This document shows, one piece after another, positions 37,590 through 46,102 of a stretch of DNA of 64,000 bases. Both the position numbers and the translations under genes were made by a program. The first letter of the stretch is position 1. Each line of letters opens with the position of its first letter. Source of the DNA: Saccharicrinis aurantiacus. GTDB taxonomy: Bacteria > Bacteroidota > Bacteroidia > Bacteroidales > Marinilabiliaceae. Under the pieces are notes generated by a model. It ran no database searches, had not been told where the DNA came from, and saw only the letters and a list, made by a program, of their open reading frames with translations. The stretch covers positions 62,001-126,000 of the forward strand of contig NZ_LYBV02000026.1 in NCBI RefSeq assembly GCF_001660705.2, given 5' to 3'.

Positions 37590-39494
37590 ATGAAATCTTT
37601 TTTACTGAATATATTTAATGGTAGAATAGTATCACCCTGGTGGATATTATTGATTGATTTAGGTATTACGATTAATGCTTTTGTAATTGCCTTTGCTCTT
37701 AGGTTGGGTACTCGTTTAGATAAAGTTCCTGTATCAGATTTATTTTTAATAGCTGCTTGGGTAGTTTTAATTTACCTTATTTCATTTTTCATTTTTCGCT
37801 CTTATAAAGGAGTAATTCGACACAGTAGTTACAATGAACTAAAAATACTTGTAATATCCTGTTTTACTTCATTTGTGTTTTTAAGTGTTGTGAATATTAT
37901 TATTAAAGGGTTTGACTTAAATTGGATTCGAGTTCCTAATCTTATTTTGGTTTTTCACTTCTTATTAACGGCAATATTAACTTTTATTTTTAGAGTTATC
38001 GTAAAAGAAACCTATTCACTATTAACTAAAAAACGAAAGTCAAAAAATATATACATATATGGTGCTGGAGTAATGGGGCAAATTACTTTAGAAGCTATAA
38101 GAAGTGATAAAGACAATCAGTATAATATTGTTGGATTTATTGATGACGACCCTTCGAAAAAGGGAGTATTGCTACAATCGATACCAGTAGTAAGTTGGGA
38201 AAAAGCATTAAAATCTGCAGCAATTAAGGATATTGAAGAAATCATATTAGCAATTAATAATATTGATGTTGAGCGTAAATATGCTATTACCGATGAATGT
38301 TTAAGACGTAATTGGAAATTGAAAGTAATGCCCTCTGTTGGAAATTGGGTTAATGGAATTTCTAATAATAGACAAATCAGGGATATTAGAATTGAGGATA
38401 TTTTGGGTCGTGAGGAAATAAAATTGAATCAACTTAAGATCATGGATGGCCTAGAAGGAAAGATTGTTATGGTTACTGGAGCAGCAGGTTCTATTGGATC
38501 TGAAATAGTTCGACAACTATTAAAATTCCCTGTTAAAAAAATCTTATTGATTGATGTTGCAGAATCTCCTTTGTACGATTTAGAGCAAGAATTATTATTA
38601 AGCCACTACGATATTCCTTTCGAAACAATATTAGTTAGTATAACTAATGTGAAAAGGATGGAAGAGGTCTTTTTGCAATATCAGCCAAATATTATATTTA
38701 ATGCAGCTGCCTATAAGCACGTACCGTTATTGGAAAAGTTTCCGTATGAAGCAATTCGTGTAAATATAGGAGGAACTCGTAACCTGGCAACTCTAGCTGT
38801 AAAGTATGGAGTAGAAAAGTTTGTTATGGTTTCAACGGACAAAGCTGTTAATCCGACAAATGTTATGGGGGCGTCTAAAAGAATTTGTGAGATATTTATC
38901 CAATCTCTTTCGCAAAAAAAAGGTATAAAAACTTCCTTTATTACAACAAGATTTGGCAATGTATTAGGTTCAAATGGGTCTGTAGTGCCTTTATTCAAGA
39001 AACAGATTGATAGAGGAGGACCAGTTACTGTTACCGATCCTAATATCACTCGTTATTTTATGACGATACCAGAAGCGTGTCAGCTTGTTTTAGAAGCTGG
39101 TTTTATGGGTAAGGGTGGTGAAATTTTTGTATTTGATATGGGAGAGCCAGTCAAAATAAAAGATTTAGCTGAAGAAATGATTCGCTTAGCAGGTTTAAAA
39201 GTAGGGGAAGATATCGAAATTAAATATACAGGTTTAAGACCTGGAGAGAAACTTACAGAGGAGTTATTAGCATCAAAAGAAAATACTCTACCAACTCATC
39301 ACGATAAGATTATGATAGGACAAGTCAGAGATCATGATTTTAAGATTGTGAGTGAAAATATAACTAATTTGGTTTCTCAACTGTCAGATGAAACCACTGA
39401 AAAGCTCGTATTAAGAATGAAGGAATTGGTTCCTGAATTCATTTCAAATAATAGTATTTATTCAGAATTAGATAAAAAAGAGATTTTTATCTAA
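37590..39494 (+). CDS. Membrane-bound UDP-HexNAc 4,6-dehydratase, WbpM/CapD-like
   Basis: 634 residues. Four N-terminal membrane helices (about 17-135), a CoA-binding-like Rossmann domain (about 150-250; IYIYGAGVMGQITLEAI), then the SDR domain: NAD loop TGAAGSIGSE (296-305), NAAAYKHVP (371-379), STDKAVNPTNVMGASK (415-430). The catalytic Tyr position is Met426, as in the long WbpM subfamily, with Lys430 retained. Family reaction: UDP-GlcNAc to the 4-keto-6-deoxy sugar. A 142-bp spacer precedes it, without a clear promoter. Confidence 0.94.
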   Translation: MKSFLLNIFNGRIVSPWWILLIDLGITINAFVIAFALRLGTRLDKVPVSDLFLIAAWVVLIYLISFFIFRSYKGVIRHSSYNELKILVISCFTSFVFLSVVNIIIKGFDLNWIRVPNLILVFHFLLTAILTFIFRVIVKETYSLLTKKRKSKNIYIYGAGVMGQITLEAIRSDKDNQYNIVGFIDDDPSKKGVLLQSIPVVSWEKALKSAAIKDIEEIILAINNIDVERKYAITDECLRRNWKLKVMPSVGNWVNGISNNRQIRDIRIEDILGREEIKLNQLKIMDGLEGKIVMVTGAAGSIGSEIVRQLLKFPVKKILLIDVAESPLYDLEQELLLSHYDIPFETILVSITNVKRMEEVFLQYQPNIIFNAAAYKHVPLLEKFPYEAIRVNIGGTRNLATLAVKYGVEKFVMVSTDKAVNPTNVMGASKRICEIFIQSLSQKKGIKTSFITTRFGNVLGSNGSVVPLFKKQIDRGGPVTVTDPNITRYFMTIPEACQLVLEAGFMGKGGEIFVFDMGEPVKIKDLAEEMIRLAGLKVGEDIEIKYTGLRPGEKLTEELLASKENTLPTHHDKIMIGQVRDHDFKIVSENITNLVSQLSDETTEKLVLRMKELVPEFISNNSIYSELDKKEIFI

Positions 39495-39584
39495 GAATTC
39501 CTGATCTTTTATGTCACATATACAATTTTCTTAGTATTTTGATTAAGTGATAGTTTGTATCGATTAAATAATTAGGAAGTCCAG

Positions 39585-39592
39585 TATATTTG
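39585..39592 (+). promoter_or_regulatory. Candidate -7 box before the Wza-like gene
   Basis: TATATTTG fits the Bacteroidota TAnnTTTG box, 37 bp upstream of the ATG. No TTTG lies at the right distance upstream (nearest is 27 bp away), so it is a partial match. It could give the export genes their own promoter. Confidence 0.35.
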
Positions 39593-39629
39593 TTAGCATT
39601 AATTAGACCGCATAAACTATAATGTCACT

Positions 39630-40406
39630 ATGAATAAATCCATATTAGGTGTAACTCTTTTTGTTCTATTATTTACTACAGGATGCGTTTCTTTAAAGAA
39701 ATCGATTTACTTACAAGGACATATTACTAAGGAATTAGATGAAGTAGATCAATACTACAAGCCAGATAAGTCAGACTATCTGATTAAGCCTAATGATAAT
39801 TTGTACATCAGAATTAACTCTTTAGACGAACGTACCTCTGCTTTTTTGAATAACGATGGTGGAAGTGCTACTGCAAATATTTCAAGTCCAATGTCAGCTA
39901 GTTTGCAAGGTTACCGTGTACAACTAGATGGCTCTATACAATTTCCATTTGTTGGTAAGATACATGTAAGTGGTTTAAGTTTGGATGAAGTTAGAGAGAA
40001 AATACAATTAGCTGTATCAAAATACGTTGAGGAGTGTAGCGTAAACGTTAAACTACTTAATGATAATATTACTATTCTGGGTGAAGTTAAGTCTCCTGGG
40101 CGATTTCTTCTTTATGCGGAAGAAGTTAATATACTTGAAGCAATTAGTATGGCAGGTGATATGACTGATTTTGCAAATAAAGAAAAAATAAGGCTAATCC
40201 GAAAGGAAGGAGATGTGCAACAAATGTTAGAAATTAACACCTTAGATGAGCGTATTATTTATTCTCCATATTATTATTTAAAGCCTGGCGATATAATATA
40301 CGTTGAGCCACGCAAATTAAAATCTATGGCCTTGTCAAATATACCATTAGGATTAAGTTTGACCTTTTTAAATACAGCATTATTATTGTTTGCGCTATTT
40401 AACTAA
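39630..40406 (+). CDS. Outer-membrane polysaccharide export lipoprotein (Wza-like)
   Basis: 258 residues. Lipobox LLFTTGC (Cys19 area), Poly_export domain (about 48-140; DYLIKPNDNLYIRINSLDER), an SLBB-type domain (VNVKLLNDNITILGEVKSPG then RFLLYAEEVNILEAISMAG), and a final hydrophobic helix (about 233-256). This short form is the usual Bacteroidota variant. Family role: outer-membrane channel for polysaccharide, working with the Wzc-like kinase 16 bp downstream. Confidence 0.93.
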   Translation: MNKSILGVTLFVLLFTTGCVSLKKSIYLQGHITKELDEVDQYYKPDKSDYLIKPNDNLYIRINSLDERTSAFLNNDGGSATANISSPMSASLQGYRVQLDGSIQFPFVGKIHVSGLSLDEVREKIQLAVSKYVEECSVNVKLLNDNITILGEVKSPGRFLLYAEEVNILEAISMAGDMTDFANKEKIRLIRKEGDVQQMLEINTLDERIIYSPYYYLKPGDIIYVEPRKLKSMALSNIPLGLSLTFLNTALLLFALFN

Positions 40407-40422
40407 AATAACCATTTAGTAT

Positions 40423-42771
40423 ATGAATCAGGATTTTGATGATTACACTTCAGACGCTAACTCTGAAAGTACTCTTAATGTAGGAAAACTTTTAAAACGA
40501 GCACTAAGATTTTGGTACATAGTTCTTATATGTCTTCTTTTAGGAAGTGCATATGGGATTTATAGTTACAAAACTACCATGCCCATATATAAAGTTAGTT
40601 CTTTAATGCTAATTAATAATGGCGAAGGTAATATGAATTCCTTGCTTGGGACTAGTGAAAATGGTTTACCTGGTATAAGTCTGGGAGCATATAGTAATAT
40701 AAATAACCTTATTGTATTTTTAACATCAAGTAGTCATGTTGAAAAAGTGATTAGAAAACTTGATTTTTCTGTTACGTATTTTCAAAAAGGTATGTTTCTA
40801 GAACAAGAAATATACGATAAAACCCCATTTATTGTAGTACAGGATACTACCGAAAATGGTTTTATTGGAGGGAGTTTTGATATTATATTTACATCAAAGG
40901 ATAAGTTTTTAATTAATAGAACAGGTAAAAAAACAATATATGAAGGCAAGTTATTTGAGAAAATGGCAATACGTTCTAATAAGTTTACAGTCCTTCCCAA
41001 TGAAAAAGTAAAAAACATTGAGTACACCAATAATCCTTATCGTTTTGAATTTAATCCGGTAAAAACTCTTGTGAATCGTTACATGAGAAAAATTGCGATA
41101 TCATTATACCGTAAAAAGTCTTCGGTATATGAGATCTCAACAACAGAAAATAATACTAATAAAGCAAAGGATTTTATTAATGAGGTTTCTAATAGTGCTA
41201 TTCAGTATAACTTAGACAAGAAGAATCATATTGCAAATAATACAATTTCATTTATTGATAAACAACTGTCGGGTGTATCCGACTCATTAAGTTCTGCTGA
41301 AAAGATATTGGAAGAATTTAGATCTAGTAATGAGGTAATGGATGTATCCATGCAGGGGCAGATGATTATTAAGCAATCTCAAGATCTTGAAATACAAAAG
41401 GCTGCATTGATGGCTCAGCTTGATTATTATAAGTATTTAAGTAATTATATCGAGAATAATAGTAATGTTTCAGATTTAATGGCACCTTCCTCTAGTGGAG
41501 TTAACGACCCTGTTCTGCAACAATTAATAAGTGAGTTATCTGTAAAGCATGCTGAAAAGTCTAGTTTACAATTTAATTCAAGAGAAGATAATCCAACTAT
41601 ATCAAGAATAAACCGCCAGATAGCAACTATAAAGTCATCTATTCTCGAGAGTACTAAAAGTATCATTTCTACCACTAATTTAACCATTGAAGATCTCAAT
41701 AAGCGATTAATGAGTTTAAGTAGACAAATTAAACAACTGCCAAAAACAGAACAAGTCTTACTTGGTATTGAGCGTAAGTTTAATTTTAATGATGAGATGT
41801 ATAAGTACCTGTTACAGAGAAGATCTGAAGCGCAGTTGGCTAAGGCTTCAAACATGGCAGATAATGAAATAATAGAATCAGCTACAACTAAATCCAGAAT
41901 CAGCCCCAATAAAAATAAGGTAATTATTTTTGTAATTGTTATAGGTTTATTCTTACCATTAGTACTTATATTTTTAATATTATTGGCAAATAAAAAGATA
42001 CTAGATAAGGAGGATGTTCAAGGAATACTAGGCAATCCCTTCATTGGAACAATGCCTTATACTAAATGCAAAAGTGATGAAATCCCATTTTTGTTAAGTC
42101 CTAAATCAATATTCTCTGAATCAGTGCGTTCTATTAGAACAAGTTTACAGTTTTTCAAAGGGAAAAGTAAAGCAAAAACCATTCTATTAACATCATCTAT
42201 TTCAGGTGAAGGTAAAACATTTTGTGCCGTTAATATTGCTAGTAGTTATGCATTAATGGGTAATAAAACTGTATTAATTGGCTTCGACCTTAGAAAGCCT
42301 AGATTAGATACTTATTTTATTAAGGATAAAAAGAAGTCTGCAAAGTATGGATTGAGTAGTTTTTTATCTGGTGATGATCAATTCATGGATAGTAATTTTA
42401 TCATACCATCAGATGTAGAATTGTTAGATTATATACCAAGTGGCAAAATACCACCCAATCCTTCCGAGTTAATAGCGAGTGAAAGAACTGGTCTTTTATT
42501 TCGGGAATTAAATGAATTATATGATGTTATAATTATTGATACTCCTCCTATTGGTTTAGTTACAGATGCAATGTTATTAGAAGGATTTGCTGATACAAAG
42601 ATATTAGTTGTACGCCAAGGTTATACTCCAAAGTTGGTGTTAAACTCATTAGTTAAAGAAAATAAGCTAGATAACTTTAATAAGTTATCCGTCTTACTAA
42701 ATGGGGTTCCTATAAAGAAAACGGGTTACTCATATCAATATGGTGGATCCTATTATGTAGATAAAAAATAG
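40423..42771 (+). CDS. Wzc-like chain-length regulator and bacterial tyrosine kinase
   Basis: 782 residues. First membrane helix about 31-50, Wzz-type periplasmic region with coiled coil (about 270-320 and 380-440), second helix about 503-523, then a BY-kinase domain: Walker A SISGEGKTFCAVN (about 590), Walker A' LIGFDLRKPRLD, Walker B VIIIDTPPIGLVTDA. The tail is rich in Tyr (769, 771, 773, 777, 778), the autophosphorylation cluster. Family role: controls polymer length and export by cycles of phosphorylation. It is the last gene of the plus-strand run and is followed by a strong terminator. No separate Tyr-phosphatase gene was found in the window. Confidence 0.95.
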   Translation: MNQDFDDYTSDANSESTLNVGKLLKRALRFWYIVLICLLLGSAYGIYSYKTTMPIYKVSSLMLINNGEGNMNSLLGTSENGLPGISLGAYSNINNLIVFLTSSSHVEKVIRKLDFSVTYFQKGMFLEQEIYDKTPFIVVQDTTENGFIGGSFDIIFTSKDKFLINRTGKKTIYEGKLFEKMAIRSNKFTVLPNEKVKNIEYTNNPYRFEFNPVKTLVNRYMRKIAISLYRKKSSVYEISTTENNTNKAKDFINEVSNSAIQYNLDKKNHIANNTISFIDKQLSGVSDSLSSAEKILEEFRSSNEVMDVSMQGQMIIKQSQDLEIQKAALMAQLDYYKYLSNYIENNSNVSDLMAPSSSGVNDPVLQQLISELSVKHAEKSSLQFNSREDNPTISRINRQIATIKSSILESTKSIISTTNLTIEDLNKRLMSLSRQIKQLPKTEQVLLGIERKFNFNDEMYKYLLQRRSEAQLAKASNMADNEIIESATTKSRISPNKNKVIIFVIVIGLFLPLVLIFLILLANKKILDKEDVQGILGNPFIGTMPYTKCKSDEIPFLLSPKSIFSESVRSIRTSLQFFKGKSKAKTILLTSSISGEGKTFCAVNIASSYALMGNKTVLIGFDLRKPRLDTYFIKDKKKSAKYGLSSFLSGDDQFMDSNFIIPSDVELLDYIPSGKIPPNPSELIASERTGLLFRELNELYDVIIIDTPPIGLVTDAMLLEGFADTKILVVRQGYTPKLVLNSLVKENKLDNFNKLSVLLNGVPIKKTGYSYQYGGSYYVDKK

Positions 42772-42789
42772 ACTATCATTGTTTAAAAT

Positions 42790-42826
42790 AAAACAGGCAG
42801 TTGGATAACTTTCAACTGCCTGTTTT
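42790..42826. terminator. Bidirectional terminator ending the polysaccharide operon
   Basis: Perfect 14-bp stem AAAACAGGCAGTTG (42790-42803) / CAACTGCCTGTTTT (42813-42826), 9-nt loop. It lies between the convergent kinase gene and the TonB-receptor gene, with T-rich flanks on both strands. Confidence 0.92.
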
Positions 42827-42844
42827 ATTTTAAGTATATTTATT

Positions 42845-45310
42845 TTAGAACTTGAAATGAACACCAGCTAGAATCATCATAGGAGTTTCATCCATAAACG
42901 CGAACTCTTGTGAGGTATTACCCAATAAGTTCTTTCCATTAACGTAAACGGTTAATGATTTAGTAGCCTTATAAGACACCTTAGTATTAAAGATCAGTTT
43001 ACTACTTAATGGAACATCGTAGTATTGATTTTCGAATGTTTGATCACCATAGTAGTATCCTTGCGGATAGATTTCTATTTTCTCAGTTGGACGATATATG
43101 ATAGAGAATCCACCAAAATATGAAGGAGTGGCCTTATGCGTATAATTGTTTTTTAGGATATCTGGTAAAGTTGATGATGACCCTTTTACCACATCAGGTA
43201 TATCGCCTGGAGCAATGGCGCCAGTAGCTAATTGGTAGCCTAAATCAGTTAATGCTTGTGTTGTTGCATCAGTAGCAAAATGAAGTATCATTTCATCACG
43301 ACTATTCTGTAAATAATTATCTAGAGTAGTTTTTTGAACAGTTAGATTACCCTTCAATACTAGTTTTTTAGATACTACCCAATCTATACTAATTGTTGCC
43401 CCAAGTTGTTTTGAAATTAAATCTAATGCGCTATGTTTAAGGTTTACAGAGTCAGGAACAGAAATTGGAGCAGTTTGTCCACTTGGGTCTGTGAGTACTT
43501 CTAAAGCATTATATATATTCACATCAGTGTAGTTAGGCATTAGCGCTCCGAAGCCTGATGTTCTAGTATAAAAAGCTTCTAGGTCAATTAAGATACTTTT
43601 ACTTGGTCTTACTCTATAACCGAGCTCAATCATATCCATTGTTTTTAATTCAGGATTCTCATCACCATCAAATTGCATAACTCTTGGGTATGGTCTGTTT
43701 TTTAGATTCCATGTATAATTAGAGTAGGTATTTACGATAAATGAGGATTGATTTGCACGGGAATATACAGCTCTTATAATATTGTTGTCGTTAATTTTGT
43801 AAGATCCAATAAATTGCCACGAAGCGTAAATGTCGTCAGGATGATTGTACTTTTCTGCACGAAGTGCTGCAACTAATCTAAGTTTCTCAGTTGGATTGTA
43901 ATCAAAACGAGCACTAGCTGCCATAATATTTATGGTACTCTTTTTATTTAAATATCCATTGCCAATCTCTGCAATGTGTTCACTATCATCATACGAAATG
44001 TTTTGATAGCTTAATCCCGGTCTAATACTTAGCTTGTTCAACTTAAAGTTATATTCTGCCAAAGCAGAAAATTGCGTATTGTCGAGTTCAAAACCTTCTT
44101 CCCCAGCAAGGTAGTTAATAGTTCCACCATTGTAGTTGGCTTGAAAGGAGAAATCTTTAATATCAGCTCTTAAATCAACATATTGAGTTTCTGCAATTTT
44201 GGTTGAGTATGGACTTGGGATATCACCCATAGATGAAGTTAATGATTCGGAATTTTGGTAACCCGCCATAAGGTTTATTGAAGCATTCTCAGTTGGGGTA
44301 AATTCAAGGTATCCATTTAAACCCATTCGTTCCTTTGATTGCCCCGGATTAGGAAATGAGGTGTTGATATCATAAGTCTGATCACCTACCATAAAAGGCT
44401 CCCAAATTTGGTAAGGACCATTGTACATTCGGCCAATCTCATCAACAGAATAGTATCCTGAACCAACCTTATTGCCATCTAATGTGAATAGAGGGTTTCC
44501 ATCTTCATCCTCGCCGTTGTAAATGAGTAATTCTTCGCGTTCTCGGTCCCTCACTTCATAGTTTCCTGTAATCCCAAAACCAAGTTTATTATTAACTTTT
44601 TTTCTAAAGGCGATATCTCCTATGTACGTATTCAAACTACCAGCTTGGATATTTCCGGAAACTAATGCGCTTTCATTGGTGATATTTTGCGTTATTATAT
44701 TGATAACACCTGATAATGCATTGGGACCGTATAAAGCACTAGAAGGTCCTCGAACAACTTCTATTTTATCAATGTCTTCAAAACTAATTGGTAGGGTTTC
44801 CCATAAAGTACCACCATGTGAATAGTTAAATACTGGGCGACCATTAATCATCACCAATGTATTCATATTCTCAGAGTATACTAACATGTTTTTAGCAGGT
44901 AAATTGTCATTACCTCTAATGTGAACATCATAGTTACCATTAGTTTTTTCTCTGACAATCATTCCTGGTACAAGCCTTAAAGCTTCTTCTAATGAAGTTG
45001 CACCTGAGGCTATAATTTCATCATGGCTTAATACAGTTGAGGAAAGTGGAGAGTCAAAAAGGTTTTCATTAGACTTTGAGGCTGATGTTACATTTTTATT
45101 TAATAATAATTCGTATAATTCTTCAATGCTCGATGCACCAACTATGTCCATTAAGTGCATAATTTCATCTAATTCATAATTTGCAAGCTCATCAATTGAC
45201 ATTTCAAGAACATCATTTTTACTTACAGTGTTGATATCTCTTTTCTGGGCAAAAGACGATATTGTAATCGTAATGAATGCGATTACAAAAAAGTGTTTTT
45301 TTAATAACAT
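42845..45310 (-). CDS. TonB-dependent outer-membrane receptor paired with YfiR
   Basis: 821 residues, signal peptide ending near ISSFAQ (22). The mature N-terminus carries a conserved-looking segment NVTSASKSNENLFDSPLS (73-90), then the plug domain (LEEALRLVPGMIVREKTNG; VINGRPV-type strand; IEVVRGPSSALYGPNALSGV) and a beta barrel ending in ILAGVHFKF. No STN domain and no SusD partner, so this is not a Sus-type importer. The yfiR-like gene lies 13 bp upstream on the same strand, indicating one operon. Receptors of this kind paired with YfiR (DUF4154) may sense rather than feed; the ligand is unknown. Confidence 0.9.
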   Translation of the reverse strand: MLLKKHFFVIAFITITISSFAQKRDINTVSKNDVLEMSIDELANYELDEIMHLMDIVGASSIEELYELLLNKNVTSASKSNENLFDSPLSSTVLSHDEIIASGATSLEEALRLVPGMIVREKTNGNYDVHIRGNDNLPAKNMLVYSENMNTLVMINGRPVFNYSHGGTLWETLPISFEDIDKIEVVRGPSSALYGPNALSGVINIITQNITNESALVSGNIQAGSLNTYIGDIAFRKKVNNKLGFGITGNYEVRDREREELLIYNGEDEDGNPLFTLDGNKVGSGYYSVDEIGRMYNGPYQIWEPFMVGDQTYDINTSFPNPGQSKERMGLNGYLEFTPTENASINLMAGYQNSESLTSSMGDIPSPYSTKIAETQYVDLRADIKDFSFQANYNGGTINYLAGEEGFELDNTQFSALAEYNFKLNKLSIRPGLSYQNISYDDSEHIAEIGNGYLNKKSTINIMAASARFDYNPTEKLRLVAALRAEKYNHPDDIYASWQFIGSYKINDNNIIRAVYSRANQSSFIVNTYSNYTWNLKNRPYPRVMQFDGDENPELKTMDMIELGYRVRPSKSILIDLEAFYTRTSGFGALMPNYTDVNIYNALEVLTDPSGQTAPISVPDSVNLKHSALDLISKQLGATISIDWVVSKKLVLKGNLTVQKTTLDNYLQNSRDEMILHFATDATTQALTDLGYQLATGAIAPGDIPDVVKGSSSTLPDILKNNYTHKATPSYFGGFSIIYRPTEKIEIYPQGYYYGDQTFENQYYDVPLSSKLIFNTKVSYKATKSLTVYVNGKNLLGNTSQEFAFMDETPMMILAGVHFKF

Positions 45311-45323
45311 ATGATAGGTGTGT

Positions 45324-45827
45324 TTATTGTACTTCGATACCTAAACTGATTAGTTTAGGACTAACTTTTAAATTGTTTGAATTGATGTTGTTTTTACTAA
45401 TTTCAAATTTCATTTTGCCATCCACTAAAGCGTAGTTAATATGTGCGCCTTTATTGCACATTTTTGCTTTGTCTGTTACAATTAATGTTGGCTCATTTAG
45501 TAGCGATTTCGTAATTTCATCAATACTATTGGATTTTGAAGTGGGAATGTAAAGGATGTTTGCGCCTTTTGCTTCATCTGGAGAGCCAACTTTTTTTATA
45601 ATAATAGTTTTGGCATTAATTTTTCTAGATGAAGCTAATTTCTTTAATTCATCTTCAACATCATCAGAACCATAAATTCCAATAATAAAATCTTTTTGAT
45701 TTGAGGATTGTGGCCATTCAATGTACTTTGCAAAATTGAATAAAAACAAAGCTTTAAACATGGATTGTTGACCAGTAGCGGATAATGACATAATCGCCAT
45801 TATCAAAACAAGAATTTTCTTTTTCAT
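45324..45827 (-). CDS. YfiR-family (DUF4154) periplasmic protein
   Basis: 167 residues, signal peptide to about residue 19 (SATGQQ). Family core: FKALFLFNFAKYIEWPQ near 24-40, FIIGIYGSDDV, ANILYIP, PTLIVTDKAKMCNKGAHINY and a C-terminal KVSPKLISLGIEV. In Pseudomonas, YfiR is the periplasmic inhibitor of the diguanylate cyclase YfiN. No cyclase or kinase gene is next to it here, so any signalling partner must lie elsewhere. Together with the TonB receptor it follows the polysaccharide locus, on the opposite strand. Confidence 0.88.
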   Translation of the reverse strand: MKKKILVLIMAIMSLSATGQQSMFKALFLFNFAKYIEWPQSSNQKDFIIGIYGSDDVEDELKKLASSRKINAKTIIIKKVGSPDEAKGANILYIPTSKSNSIDEITKSLLNEPTLIVTDKAKMCNKGAHINYALVDGKMKFEISKNNINSNNLKVSPKLISLGIEVQ

Positions 45828-46040
45828 TTACTAATAGTGTTGAAATCTTAGATATTATCTGCATAGGTTAATTTAGTTGCAGCTATATAAGATTATTGTT
45901 TAATGTAGTTATGTATTGAACAACGTATTCGGATATGATGCTGAAAGGTTACGCTATTTTAAAGGTTTTATGTTGTGATATGATTAACGTAGCTATGGTA
46001 GTGGTTAAAGGCTTTAGATGCTAGATAAGTAGGGCTAAAT

Positions 46041-46079
46041 AAAAAAGTGCCTATCAGAAATATTATCTAATAGGCACTT
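46041..46079 (-). terminator. Terminator of miaB
   Basis: Perfect 10-bp stem AAGTGCCTAT / ATAGGCACTT with a 15-nt loop, followed on the minus strand by six T. It lies 24 bp beyond the miaB stop. Confidence 0.88.
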
Positions 46080-46102
46080 GAAATAGTATTTTAATAACGT
46101 AG

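Noticed and set aside
38862-38910. Inactive dehydratase because the catalytic Tyr is Met
   Set aside because: The Met form is characteristic of the long WbpM-type subfamily, which is active.
41445-41909. Minus-strand ORF of 154 codons inside the Wzc-like gene
   Set aside because: It lies wholly antisense to a well-supported coding region and has no recognisable domain or start context; treated as a frame shadow. The same applies to long antisense frames at 23144-23530, 38711-39049 and 50946-51344.
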